Assembly: GCF_902833645.1 (NCBI RefSeq)
Contig: NZ_CADFGE010000002.1
Span: 623,158 to 687,157, forward strand
From: Paraburkholderia fungorum
Lineage (GTDB): Bacteria; Pseudomonadota; Gammaproteobacteria; Burkholderiales; Burkholderiaceae
DNA: 64,000 nucleotides
Direction: 5' to 3'
Shown in pieces: positions 17,003 through 26,109 of this stretch. Position 1 is the stretch's first letter. The number at the start of each line of letters is the position of its first letter. The notes beneath the pieces were generated by a model. That model had not been told where the DNA came from, searched no databases, and saw only the letters and a program-made list of their open reading frames with translations. The position numbers and the translations under genes were made by a program.

Positions 17003-20000
17003 TCATTGCGCTTGCACGGCCACCTTCGTGATCGACGCGGTTCTGGCAGGCGGATTGTCATTGTCGAGCAACGGTTGCAACACCGGCGCAAGCGACTTGA
17101 GCAATTGCACCGACAGCGCACTCGTGAAGTTGTACCGGGCCGCGTACGGTTCGTGCACCCAAGCCGTCAATGTGCCGTAGAAGCGGTCTCCCATCACGAA
17201 CACGAAGGTCGCGCTGCGGTTCACCTTGCGCGACTCGATCAGGCGCGCGCCTTTAGCCCACACATTGAAACGCTGATCGCCGGTGCCGGTCTTGCCGTAG
17301 ATCTCCAGTGTCTGGCCGTCGGGGAACGTCATCCCCTGGGCGAGACGCTTCGCCGTGCCGCCCAGTACGACGTCACGCAACAGCCCTCTGACCACCCAGG
17401 CAATCTCCGGCGACAACTGCTGCTGCGGCGCTACCGCCGCGCGCTGGAAATGCGTTTCGTATGGCGTGTTTTTCGCGAAATCGAGTTGCGCGAGGGTTTC
17501 GGTCGGCACCTTGCTGCCGTCGTTCGCAATCACGCCAATCAGTTGCGCAAGCGCAGCCGGACGGTCGCCGGATGCGCCAATCGCCGCTGCATAGGACGGC
17601 GTGAGCGTCGCGAACGGATAGCCGAGCGCCTGCCACGATTTGCCGATTGCATCGTATGCGCGCAGTTCGACCATGCGCTTGATGCGGCGGTCCTGGGTGG
17701 CGTGATAGCGGGTCTTGAAGAGCCACGAATAGGTCGACAGGCGCACGCCCCGACTCGCGTTTTCCATCTGATCGAGCGTTGCATCGGGATGGGCGCGCAG
17801 ATAGTTGAGGGTCCACAGTTCCAGTGGATGCACACTCGAAATGTAGCCTCGATCGTTCAGATTGAAGCGGTCGATCGCATACTTTTCGTACAGGTTCCCC
17901 AGATCCTCATCGTCCAGTATGGATGCGGCCGGTGTGTTCTTCAACGCGGCCCGCATCTTCGCGTTGAACCACGCGTTAGATTCGTCCGGCGCCACACTGC
18001 GCAAGACCGTCGCCACTTTGGGCGGCGATTTGCGCACGCCGAGCAGCAGCAGCGCCAGTTGCTGATCCGGCGTTTTGCCGTGGTACTTGGTGTAGAAACG
18101 ACTCATGTACACGCGGCTTTCCTGATCGGCGAAACGCGTGAGATACATCTTGCGGATCGCCGGATCGCCCAGCCATTGCGACGACGGCCCGGTAGTCTGC
18201 ACCATCTCATAGTGGACAATATCGCGCATCAACCGCACGAACACCAGATTCACCGAATGCTGGAAGGCCCGGTGCACGGTGAGAATGCGGCTGTTGTCGT
18301 CGGAGTCGAAGTTGTTGAAGGTCTGCGCCCCGCCACCCGTATAGAACGTTTCGCCCGGACTTGCCGAGTATTTGCGCTCCACGGCCGCATCGAGCATGGC
18401 TTGCAGCGAGCGGTCCGGGGTATGCATCAGATAGTCGAGCGCCCAGCGCGTAAGCTGATCGTTCGGATCGGGTTTCACCGCCTTGAGCTCCGCTATGCTC
18501 AGCGGGGCATAACGCGCATGCAGGTCGGAGACGATCTGCAAATACGTCACCACGGTACGCATTTTCGCGGTTGAGCCGAGATTCAGCCGCGCACCCGAGT
18601 TGATATCGAATGGCTGGTTGACGCTGTCGGTTTGCACCCGCACGAGGTTCGCACCGCCGCGCCGTTCGAATAGCGTGAAACTGTAGGCGATCTTCGACGG
18701 ATCGTCGGAGGCGCGCAGCATTTCAAAGCCGACGATCCCGGCGGCTTTCGCACCGTCGCGCGTCGCGGCGGCAGCGAGACGATCACTCACCGCTTGCTGC
18801 ACGGCGTCGTTGAGCGTACCCGTCGCCTGCAAGTCGAGCCGGTCGAGTTCGTAGAAACTCCGTATGCCGAGCGCCGCCAGCAGATGCGAACGCATCGACG
18901 TCACGGCCTTGCGCGACACGAATGAGTCCGTGTTCTGCGCCGGGTCTGGTGCGTGACGCAACACCACCTGCGCGGACAGCGCGGCATCACGCAGTGCCGG
19001 CGTAATGACACCTCCGTTCGCCAGCAGGCGGATATAACTATCCGTCCGGTGTTCGAGGTCGCTATAGCCGTGACGCAGGAAATACGACGGCGCACGCTGC
19101 GCGATCATCAGCGACAGTACCTGCCGAAACGCGATGCCCTGCGCGGCCAGGTTGGCCTCGGTCGACGGCGCTTTCAGGATGCGGTTGACCTCGTCGAAGT
19201 CGCGGCCGTACCAGGCGGCCAGACCGTCGCCAATGCCGTTGATTTCGCCTATGCCCGGTTGCGCGGCAAGCGGCACCGAGTTGAGATAGTGGACAACGAT
19301 CTGCTGACGCGCGGACATGGTCTGCGGGCCGTTCAGGTAGGCACGCACCGAGGCCGACGCGATTTGCCGCAACTTCTCCGGCGGCGTTGCCGTACGGCCG
19401 CCCGCCGAGTGACGGAACTTCTCTATCTGCGTCGCAAGCGTGCTGCCGCCCGGTGTCGCCTGATGCCGGTTGAACACCCGTGCGCCCTGATCGACTAGCG
19501 CGCGGCTAAAGCGCCCCCAGTCGATCGCCGGATTGCGGTTCGGCTGATCCGGATCGAGCAGGTAGCGGTCTTCGATAAAAAGCAGCGAATTGACGACAAG
19601 CGGCGGGATCGAATCGAAGCTGTCATATACGCGGCCCGGAAACTGTGCGCCAAAGAGCGGCGCGCCGGTGCCGTCGAAGAGTTGCAGCCCCGCCTGATCT
19701 TTTTCGGCGTAGGGAATAAACAGACCGTCATCCGCCAGCGACAGCATCCGTTCGGAATCGCGCGCCTGCGCGCTGATTTCAAACCCGCGTTGCAGCAATC
19801 GCTGCTGGAACGACGGCAGCAACGCGTAGCCGAGGCGGGTGTCGTACGGACCTTTGTCTGCCTGAGGAAAACGGATGGAATGGCTTGGACCGTTGTCGAC
19901 GGAAAAACCCACGTCGCGCGTGAGTTCGGAGAGATAGCGCGCCTGCAGCCGGGACGTTTCGATCTCGACCTGGATAAAGCGGGCCGCCAAAGCCAGCGCG

Positions 20001-20095
20001 AGCAAAAACGCTGCCGCCAGCCCCCATTTGAGCCACTTCCGGACAGACGTCGTGCCTGTCGCGCGAAGCGGTAACCGAACCAGTGGCCGATTCAT
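17003..20095 (-). CDS. Class A penicillin-binding protein (transglycosylase/transpeptidase), divergent
   Basis: The 1030-residue protein has one N-terminal membrane anchor (WLKWGLAAAFLLALALAARFI, about residues 20-40). A GT51 transglycosylase domain covers about 170-340 (IEDRYLLDPDQ and GGSTLATQIEKF). The transpeptidase domain has SxxK in STAK near 508, SxN in HSVN near 614 and KTG in GKTGTGD near 933. It would polymerise and crosslink peptidoglycan in the periplasm. The GT51 motifs are unusual: the normal EDxxFxxHxG is altered after ED, and the usual Glu before YLN is His (VVHYLN). ATG 20095 has GGGGAG at 7 bases and is preferred over an upstream in-frame start. It converges with frcR with a 10-base gap and is not part of the sugar operon. 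Confidence 0.87.
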   Translation of the reverse strand: MNRPLVRLPLRATGTTSVRKWLKWGLAAAFLLALALAARFIQVEIETSRLQARYLSELTRDVGFSVDNGPSHSIRFPQADKGPYDTRLGYALLPSFQQRLLQRGFEISAQARDSERMLSLADDGLFIPYAEKDQAGLQLFDGTGAPLFGAQFPGRVYDSFDSIPPLVVNSLLFIEDRYLLDPDQPNRNPAIDWGRFSRALVDQGARVFNRHQATPGGSTLATQIEKFRHSAGGRTATPPEKLRQIASASVRAYLNGPQTMSARQQIVVHYLNSVPLAAQPGIGEINGIGDGLAAWYGRDFDEVNRILKAPSTEANLAAQGIAFRQVLSLMIAQRAPSYFLRHGYSDLEHRTDSYIRLLANGGVITPALRDAALSAQVVLRHAPDPAQNTDSFVSRKAVTSMRSHLLAALGIRSFYELDRLDLQATGTLNDAVQQAVSDRLAAAATRDGAKAAGIVGFEMLRASDDPSKIAYSFTLFERRGGANLVRVQTDSVNQPFDINSGARLNLGSTAKMRTVVTYLQIVSDLHARYAPLSIAELKAVKPDPNDQLTRWALDYLMHTPDRSLQAMLDAAVERKYSASPGETFYTGGGAQTFNNFDSDDNSRILTVHRAFQHSVNLVFVRLMRDIVHYEMVQTTGPSSQWLGDPAIRKMYLTRFADQESRVYMSRFYTKYHGKTPDQQLALLLLGVRKSPPKVATVLRSVAPDESNAWFNAKMRAALKNTPAASILDDEDLGNLYEKYAIDRFNLNDRGYISSVHPLELWTLNYLRAHPDATLDQMENASRGVRLSTYSWLFKTRYHATQDRRIKRMVELRAYDAIGKSWQALGYPFATLTPSYAAAIGASGDRPAALAQLIGVIANDGSKVPTETLAQLDFAKNTPYETHFQRAAVAPQQQLSPEIAWVVRGLLRDVVLGGTAKRLAQGMTFPDGQTLEIYGKTGTGDQRFNVWAKGARLIESRKVNRSATFVFVMGDRFYGTLTAWVHEPYAARYNFTSALSVQLLKSLAPVLQPLLDNDNPPARTASITKVAVQAQ

Positions 20096-20290
20096 GGCTG
20101 CTCTCCCCGAGCGTGCGCCGTGCTGTTGATTCTGGCGCACCTTCGATCAAGTGTAGCTCGGAAAATGAGCGTGCAATCGGTTCGGATTTACCCGACAGTG
20201 TCGCCGCCGCAACACCCCACCGCAAGGCATGGCGGAGCGCCGCCGGGCGTGAGATATTGGACGTCTTTCGCGATCCGGAAAAACGCCGTT

Positions 20291-21271
20291 TCAGGCGGTT
20301 TTCTGCCTCTGCACCGGCTGATTCTCAGCCTGCGCCACCTGCCCCACCGCCTGTTCACGCAATAATTCGATGAATCGCTCAGCCGGCGGCGACAGCACGC
20401 CGCCCTTGCGCGTCACGATCCCGAACGTCTGCGAAGGCGATTTAAGTTTGACCGGCACGAAGCGCAACATTTTCTGCTGCACGAATAACGTCGCGATCGC
20501 GGTGGGCAGGAGTGAAACCAGATCGGCACAGCTTTGCAGTAATGCGACTGTCACGAAAGTGGAAGCGGTCGAGATCGGGTTGTCCGGCATATCGAGCCCA
20601 GCCAGATCCATCTCCCGTTCGAGCAGAGCGTGCAACGGCATGTGCGACGGATACATGACCCAGCGGTGGCCGGCCAGGTCACGCAGTTTCACTTCCTTCC
20701 TGGGCAGCGGCGGGTGGCCGTAACCTACTACGACCGATAAGGGTTCGTCCGCCAGCGGTCGATAGTGATATTTCGACGGATCGGCCGCAACCGCTGCGCG
20801 CCCGATCACCAGGTCAAGCCGCCCTTCGTCGAGTTGCAGCAGCATGCGCGCGCTCGTGTCTTCCACCACTTCGATCGACAGGCCCGGCTGGCCGGCATGC
20901 AGATCGTTCAGCGCTGGCACGACGCACCCGGGAATCGCGCCCATGATCGCGCCGATCGCGAGCCGGCCGCCACGCCCCGACCGGATCTCCGCAACGTCCT
21001 GGCACAGCGCGCTCAGGTCCGTCGCGAGAAGCCGCGCGTAGCGGATCACGCAGTGGCCAAGCTGGTTCGGAATCATGCCGCTCTTCGAGCGATCGAAGAG
21101 CGGCGCCGCCAGCATCGACTCCAGTTCCTGTAATGCCTTGCTGGCGGCCGATTGCGTCATCGACATCGCACTGGCCGCTTTGTGCAGCGACTTGTGATCG
21201 TCGAGCGCGATCACCAATTGCAACTGCTTCATGCGCAGTCTCGACAGAAGAACGTTCAGGGTGTCTTTCAT
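20291..21271 (-). CDS. LysR-family transcriptional regulator (GbpR-like)
   Basis: The 326-residue protein has an N-terminal HTH (RMKQLQLVIALDDHKSLHKAASAMSMTQSAASKALQELE) and a LysR effector domain. The composition resembles GbpR-type regulators of sugar-binding-protein or sugar-acid genes. It diverges from a dihydrodipicolinate-synthase-family gene 157 bases away and probably regulates it. The short gap contains the loose symmetric pair TATAC/GTATA flanking a GC-rich stretch, but no strong palindrome. Confidence 0.87.
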   Translation of the reverse strand: MKDTLNVLLSRLRMKQLQLVIALDDHKSLHKAASAMSMTQSAASKALQELESMLAAPLFDRSKSGMIPNQLGHCVIRYARLLATDLSALCQDVAEIRSGRGGRLAIGAIMGAIPGCVVPALNDLHAGQPGLSIEVVEDTSARMLLQLDEGRLDLVIGRAAVAADPSKYHYRPLADEPLSVVVGYGHPPLPRKEVKLRDLAGHRWVMYPSHMPLHALLEREMDLAGLDMPDNPISTASTFVTVALLQSCADLVSLLPTAIATLFVQQKMLRFVPVKLKSPSQTFGIVTRKGGVLSPPAERFIELLREQAVGQVAQAENQPVQRQKTA

Positions 21272-21428
21272 GGCGTGTCTGGACTCTGCCGAGGGTAAGT
21301 CGCAAAAGCGATCACAGGATGGAAACTATTCAATATACCCGCCGCGTGCCGCACCGTATAGTCGGCGCTGGAGACATTCAAACCGCCACGCCTGACCACG
21401 TCAGCACCTCTATTCGACCTCTACCGCC

Positions 21429-22361
21429 ATGACCCAGACACTCAACCCAGCTCCTTTGCGCGGCGTGTTCCCCGTCGCGCCGACCATCTTCGACGACGCC
21501 GGCCGGCTCGACCTGGAAGGCCAGAAACGCTGCATCGATTTCATGATCGACGCGGGTTCCAACGGCCTGTGCATTCTGGCGAACTTCTCCGAGCAGTTCG
21601 CACTCTCCGACGACGAGCGCAACACGCTGATGCATGCGGTGCTCGAGCACGTCGCCGGCCGCGTACCGGTCATCGTCACGACCACGCATTTCAGCTCCCA
21701 TGTGTGCGCTGAACGCAGCCGCAGCGCGCAGGCCGCGGGCGCCGCGATGGTGATGATCATGCCGCCGTATCACGGTGCAACGATCCGCATTGGCGAGCGC
21801 GGTATCTATGAGTTCTATCGCACGGTGTCCGATGCAATCGGGTTTCCGATCATGATCCAGGACGCGCCGGTCAGCGGCACGCCGTTGTCCGCGCCGTTCC
21901 TCGCGCGCATGGCGCGTGAGATTCAGAACGTGTCGTACTTCAAGATCGAAGTGCCGCAGGCAGCGAACAAACTGCGCGAGCTGATCGAATTGGGCGGTGA
22001 CGCCGTGGTGGGTCCATGGGATGGCGAAGAAGCGATCACGCTGATGGCCGACCTCGATGCCGGCGCAACCGGTTCGATGACCGGCGGCGGCTATCCGGAC
22101 GGCATCCGCTTGATTATCGACGCCTATGCGGCCGGCGACACCGAAGCCGCAGCCGCGCACTACCAGCAGTGGCTGCCGCTCATCAACTACGAAAACCGCC
22201 AGGGCGGCCTCGCGTCGTGCAAGGCGTTGATGAAAGAAGGCGGCGTGATCCGCTCGGACGCGGTGCGCCATCCTTTGCCGCCGATGCATCCCGCCACGCG
22301 GGCAGGCTTGCTGAAGGTCGCCCGGCGGCTCGATCCGCTCGTGTTGCGCTGGGGCGCATAA
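21429..22361 (+). CDS. Dihydrodipicolinate synthase-family dehydratase/aldolase, possibly 2-keto-3-deoxy-L-arabonate dehydratase
   Basis: The 310-residue TIM-barrel protein belongs to the DapA/NAL family. The Schiff-base lysine is K172 in SYFKIE. The normal active-site Tyr of the YNxP motif is replaced: the segment reads IMIQDAPVSG, with Gln at 143. GLCILANFSEQF near residue 47 replaces the usual TGE loop. These features recall 2-keto-3-deoxyarabonate dehydratases of non-phosphorylative arabinose pathways, which is a family-based suggestion only. No other arabinose genes are in view. It diverges from a LysR regulator, and the likely substrate is a 2-keto-3-deoxy sugar acid. Confidence 0.75.
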   Translation: MTQTLNPAPLRGVFPVAPTIFDDAGRLDLEGQKRCIDFMIDAGSNGLCILANFSEQFALSDDERNTLMHAVLEHVAGRVPVIVTTTHFSSHVCAERSRSAQAAGAAMVMIMPPYHGATIRIGERGIYEFYRTVSDAIGFPIMIQDAPVSGTPLSAPFLARMAREIQNVSYFKIEVPQAANKLRELIELGGDAVVGPWDGEEAITLMADLDAGATGSMTGGGYPDGIRLIIDAYAAGDTEAAAAHYQQWLPLINYENRQGGLASCKALMKEGGVIRSDAVRHPLPPMHPATRAGLLKVARRLDPLVLRWGA

Positions 22362-22494
22362 GCTCGGCCGGTCCCCGGGACGCCCATATACGCTGCCGCC
22401 GGCCTGGCGGATGCAGCCCGTCGAAAAAAAACCGCCTGTAAGATCGGGAGGAAATTGAGTAACATAGGCCCGCAAGCCCACCACTCCACTTTCC

Positions 22495-23064
22495 ATGACC
22501 GCCGATCCTCGAGAACTGACGCCGGAAACCCTCGCCGAGTTGCTCGAACGCGTGGCTAAACAGGACGCCGTGGCACTGCGCGAGCTATATGATCTCGCCG
22601 CCCCGAAACTGTTTGGCCTCGCGCTCCGTATATTGAGCAGACACGAGTGGGCCGAAGAAGTCTTGCAGGACAGCTTCGTCAATATCTGGCGCTTTGCCGG
22701 CGACTACCGCCGGGCACTGTCCGCGCCAATGACGTGGATGTCGGCGATCGTCCGGAACCGTGCTCTCGATCACCTGCGGCGAGTCAATACGCAGGAAACG
22801 GAATGGAGCGATGCGTTGGACGACCTGGTGGCGAGTGGTGATCCGGATCCCGAAGCGCTGAGTGCGGTCAGCCTGCAGGCACGCCTGCTGGCCGGCTGCA
22901 TGCAGCAATTGGAGCCGGCGCAGCGTCAGGCGGTCGCCCTCGCCTACCTGCGCGACCAGAGCCATAGCGAGATCGCCGACGTGCTGACGGTGCCGCTCGG
23001 CACGGTCAAATCCTGGATCCGGCGTGGCCTTGCCAAGCTGAAAACGTGTCTGGGAGGTCAGTGA
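22495..23064 (+). CDS. sigK: ECF RNA polymerase sigma factor, SigK-like
   Basis: The 189-residue sigma factor has region 2 (LFGLALRILSRHEWAEEVLQDSFVNIW and TWMSAIVRNRALDHLRR), which binds the -10 element and core polymerase. Region 4 (QAVALAYLRDQSHSEIADVLTVPLGTVKSWIRRGL) binds the -35. Its stop overlaps the anti-sigma start by one base (TGATG), so translation is coupled and the partner should hold it inactive at the membrane. SigK-type ECF factors respond to redox or envelope signals in other bacteria. The target promoters are unknown. Confidence 0.88.
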   Translation: MTADPRELTPETLAELLERVAKQDAVALRELYDLAAPKLFGLALRILSRHEWAEEVLQDSFVNIWRFAGDYRRALSAPMTWMSAIVRNRALDHLRRVNTQETEWSDALDDLVASGDPDPEALSAVSLQARLLAGCMQQLEPAQRQAVALAYLRDQSHSEIADVLTVPLGTVKSWIRRGLAKLKTCLGGQ

Positions 23065-23846
23065 TGAATCTGCATCGCTACCCCCAACTGGTCGATCTGC
23101 TGGCCGCCGAGTATGTGCTCGGCACGCTGCGCGGCGGCGCCCGGCGCCGCTTCCAGTACTACGCGGACCACGACGCGGTGATTCGTAAGGTCATCGACGA
23201 ATGGCTGCGCCGCATCTCGCCGCTGGCCGAACTCGCCGCGCCGCGCATGCCGCCGGCCACCGTGTGGCAAGCCATTGAACGGCGTCTCGACCTGAACCTG
23301 GCACGCGAAGCGGCACGCCCGCGCACCGTGGCCGAGAAGCCCGCGCGTCCGTCCCGCAGCATCTTCGAAAACCTCGCGTTCTGGCGCGGCTGGGCAATCG
23401 GCGTGACAGGCTTCGCCGTGATCGCCGCCGTGGTCGCCGTGCGCTCGCTGCTGCCGGGCGCCGCACCCACCCCCACGACGCCAACCGTCGCGCAACAACC
23501 GGAGGCCGCCGTTTCGCATGTCGCGGTGCTCAACGACAAGAACACGCATCCGGTCATGCTGGTGGCGTGGGACGAAACCCATGACACCATGACGCTGCAT
23601 CCGCTCGGCAAGGTCGACTTGCCGGCAGGCCGGGTGATGGAGCTGTGGGGTATTCCGGCCAGCGGCCATGCGGTGTCGCTCGGCGTGCTGCCGGATAGCG
23701 CCAACGGCAAGGTCACGGCCGGCCGGCAGAAACCCGAAAGCTACGCGGCGCTGGCGGTCTCGATCGAAGCGCCGGGCGGCTCGCCGGATCACAATGCGCC
23801 GAGCGGTCCGGTGGTGTTCAGCGGCAAGCTGCTGCCGGTGTCCTGA
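23064..23846 (+). CDS. Membrane anti-sigma factor, RskA family
   Basis: The 260-residue protein has an N-terminal cytoplasmic sigma-binding part (LVDLLAAEYVLGTLRGGARRRFQYYADHD). A single membrane helix (WAIGVTGFAVIAAVVAVRSLL, about residues 111-131) follows, then a periplasmic RskA domain with WDETHDTMTLHPLGKVDLP and MELWGIPASG. No zinc-binding HxxxCxxC motif is visible. ATG 23064 overlaps the sigma stop. It would sequester the ECF factor and release it on a periplasmic or membrane signal. An FAD oxidoreductase gene starts 16 bases after its stop, which suggests a shared transcript. Confidence 0.87.
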   Translation: MNLHRYPQLVDLLAAEYVLGTLRGGARRRFQYYADHDAVIRKVIDEWLRRISPLAELAAPRMPPATVWQAIERRLDLNLAREAARPRTVAEKPARPSRSIFENLAFWRGWAIGVTGFAVIAAVVAVRSLLPGAAPTPTTPTVAQQPEAAVSHVAVLNDKNTHPVMLVAWDETHDTMTLHPLGKVDLPAGRVMELWGIPASGHAVSLGVLPDSANGKVTAGRQKPESYAALAVSIEAPGGSPDHNAPSGPVVFSGKLLPVS

Positions 23847-23862
23847 GCCGTCTGTCGACTCC

Positions 23863-25197
23863 ATGCAAAGCTTTTATGAAGCCAGTGTCGCCGGCCCTGC
23901 GGGGCGCACGACAGCTTACGCGCCGCTCGCCGGCCGGCGCAGCGTCGACGTCTGCATCATGGGCGGCGGCCTCGCGGGTTTGTCCACCGCGCTGGGACTC
24001 GCCGAGCGGGGCATCACCGACGTCGCCGTACTCGAAGCCGAGCAGGTGGGTTTCGGCGCCTCCGGCCGCAATGGCGGCTTCGTATTCGGCGGCTACAGTC
24101 TCGATTGCGCGGATCTGCTGAAAACCCTCGGGCCGGCCCGCGCGCGCGAACTCTATGCGCTGACCACCGACGCCGTCGATCTGATGAGAAGCCGTATCCA
24201 GCGCTACCGCATCGATTGCGATGTGACCGATGCCGGCGTGATCCTCGCCAACTGGTTCGACGAACCGGCAAGACTCGATGCGCAGCGGCGCCTGATGCGG
24301 GATTCATTCGGCGTCGAATGGGAACCCGTGACAGCCGCGACGCTCGCTTCGCAACTGAAGACGAGCCGTTATCACGGTGGCCTGTTCGAGCGCAACGCGT
24401 TCCACTTTCATCCGCTTAAGTATGTGCTTGGCGTCGCTGACGCCGCAGCCCAGGCGGGCGTGCAGATTCACGAGAAGTCGCCGGTGGTGCGCCTCGCACG
24501 CAGCGGCGCCCAAGGTGACGGCGCCGGCTTCGTCGTGCATACGCCGCACGGCGTGCTCGAAGCGCGTCACGTGGTGATGGCCGGCGGCGGCTATGCGCGC
24601 AACGTCTATGCACGGGTCGAGCGCGCCGTGCTGCCGATCGCCACCTACGTGATGGCGACCGAACCGCTCGGCGCGCGCCTGAAAGAGGCGATGGACACGC
24701 GCGCCGCCGTCTACGACACCCGCTTCGCCTTCGACTATTACCGCCCGCTGCCCGACACCCGCATCCTGTGGGGTGGCCGCATCTCGGTGCGCGAGCGCGA
24801 CCCCGACAGCATCGCGCGCCTGCTGCGGGGCGATCTGCTGAAGGTCTATCCGCAGTTGCACGACGTGCATATCGAGTACGCCTGGGGCGGCCTGATGAGC
24901 TACGCGCGGCACAAGATGCCGCAAATCGGCCGCAGCGCGGACGGCGTCTGGCACGCGGTCGGCTTCGGCGGCCACGGCATGGCGCCGACCACCGTGTCCG
25001 GCGAATTGCTGGCGGCCGCCATTTCCGGTGAACGGCCCGTGCCCGATGCGTTCGCCACGTTCGGCCTGACGCCCGCCTACGGCGCGCTCGGTCTCGCGGC
25101 GGCCCAACTCACCTACACCGCCATGCAGACACGCGACGCGCTCGCGGCCCGGCGAACCTCGACACGTTCGACCCGTTCGCCCCGTTTGACACCGTAA
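23863..25197 (+). CDS. FAD-dependent oxidoreductase, DadA/gamma-glutamylputrescine oxidase-like
   Basis: The 444-residue flavoprotein has the dinucleotide-binding fold VDVCIMGGGLAGLSTALGLAERG (about residues 28-50) and a GFGASGRNGGFVFGGYS flavin-contact loop. Its C-terminal substrate domain resembles DadA-type amine/amino-acid oxidases such as PuuB. The likely reaction is oxidation of a secondary or primary amine to imine and aldehyde with flavin reduction. It follows the anti-sigma gene by 16 bases, although no strong ribosome site precedes ATG 23863. The substrate cannot be identified; no other putrescine genes are nearby. Confidence 0.83.
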   Translation: MQSFYEASVAGPAGRTTAYAPLAGRRSVDVCIMGGGLAGLSTALGLAERGITDVAVLEAEQVGFGASGRNGGFVFGGYSLDCADLLKTLGPARARELYALTTDAVDLMRSRIQRYRIDCDVTDAGVILANWFDEPARLDAQRRLMRDSFGVEWEPVTAATLASQLKTSRYHGGLFERNAFHFHPLKYVLGVADAAAQAGVQIHEKSPVVRLARSGAQGDGAGFVVHTPHGVLEARHVVMAGGGYARNVYARVERAVLPIATYVMATEPLGARLKEAMDTRAAVYDTRFAFDYYRPLPDTRILWGGRISVRERDPDSIARLLRGDLLKVYPQLHDVHIEYAWGGLMSYARHKMPQIGRSADGVWHAVGFGGHGMAPTTVSGELLAAAISGERPVPDAFATFGLTPAYGALGLAAAQLTYTAMQTRDALAARRTSTRSTRSPRLTP

Positions 25198-25327
25198 TGC
25201 CGCGATACTGTCATGCCACGGCGCGACGCCGGCGGCAACTCAATACGCCGCCGCTTATGCCCGGGACCCGCTCCGGGGGCGGATTTCGCCATGCTAGAAT
25301 GCGCCGTCACTGCCGCTCGAATACACA

Positions 25328-26023
25328 ATGAAAAAGGGAAGCAAGGCCGCCGAGCCTGATACCAACGGCATTGCGCCCGGCGCTGCGCGCGCCGACGCCA
25401 GGCGCAAGTACGATCCCGAACAGACGAAGCGCAACATTCTCGACGTCGCGACCCAGGAGTTCTCCGCGATGGGATTGACCGGCGCGCGCGTCGACGCGAT
25501 CGCGGAGCGCACGAACACCACCAAGCGCATGCTGTACTACTACTTCGGCAGCAAGGAAGGGTTGTACCAGGCGGTGCTGGAAAAAGTGTACGGCGACATT
25601 CGCGCGCTCGAACAGGATCTGCACGTCAGCGAACTCGATCCGATCGAGGGTATGCGTGCGCTGGTCGAGTTTACGTTCGACTATCACGACCGCCAGCGCG
25701 ACTTCGTACGCCTCGTGACGATCGAGAACATTCACGGCGCGAAGTACGTCGAGCAGGTGAAGAGCTTCAAAGGCCGCAACGTCACCGTCATCCATACGAT
25801 TGAAGATCTGCTCTCGCGCGGTATCGCGGCGGGACTGTTCCGCAGCGACGTCGACGCCATCGACCTGCATCTGATGATCAGCTCGCTGTGCTTTCACCGC
25901 GTCGGCAATCGCCATACCTTCGGTACGGCGTTCGGCCGCGATCCATCGCACCCGCGCCTGCGCGCGCGTCATCGCGCAATGATCGTCGACGCCGTGCTGC
26001 GTTTCGTCCGCAAGGAAGACTGA
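25328..26023 (+). CDS. TetR-family transcriptional regulator
   Basis: The 231-residue protein has an N-terminal TetR HTH (TKRNILDVATQEFSAMGLTGARVDAIAERTNTTKRMLYYYFGSKEGLYQAVL) and an all-helical ligand domain. It is separated from the MFS-aroE-aroQ genes by a strong hairpin and transcribed toward them. It is the only regulator near the quinate/shikimate genes, so control of that block is a reasonable inference, with the symmetric element at 29027-29066 as the candidate operator. There is a Lys-rich, disordered N-terminal extension of about 30 residues. Confidence 0.87.
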   Translation: MKKGSKAAEPDTNGIAPGAARADARRKYDPEQTKRNILDVATQEFSAMGLTGARVDAIAERTNTTKRMLYYYFGSKEGLYQAVLEKVYGDIRALEQDLHVSELDPIEGMRALVEFTFDYHDRQRDFVRLVTIENIHGAKYVEQVKSFKGRNVTVIHTIEDLLSRGIAAGLFRSDVDAIDLHLMISSLCFHRVGNRHTFGTAFGRDPSHPRLRARHRAMIVDAVLRFVRKED

Positions 26024-26040
26024 AGCACAGCTGAAACGAA

Positions 26041-26075
26041 ACAAGGGGGACGCGGCCTCGCCGCGTCCCCCTTGT
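26041..26075. terminator. Strong bidirectional terminator hairpin
   Basis: A perfect 15-bp stem joins 26041-26055 to 26061-26075 around a 5-base loop, with the ACAAGGGGGACGCGG arm on the left. It sits between the convergent TetR and MFS stops. The T-tract is short (CTATT on the plus strand; TTTC on the minus side), but the stem is long enough to isolate both transcripts. Confidence 0.8.
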
Positions 26076-26109
26076 CTATTCCATCAGCCGACTCGATCGA
26101 GCCTGAGGC

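Noticed and set aside
16826..18574. Plus-strand open frame of 582 codons over the PBP gene
   Set aside because: Shadow frame of the class A PBP; no recognisable domain.
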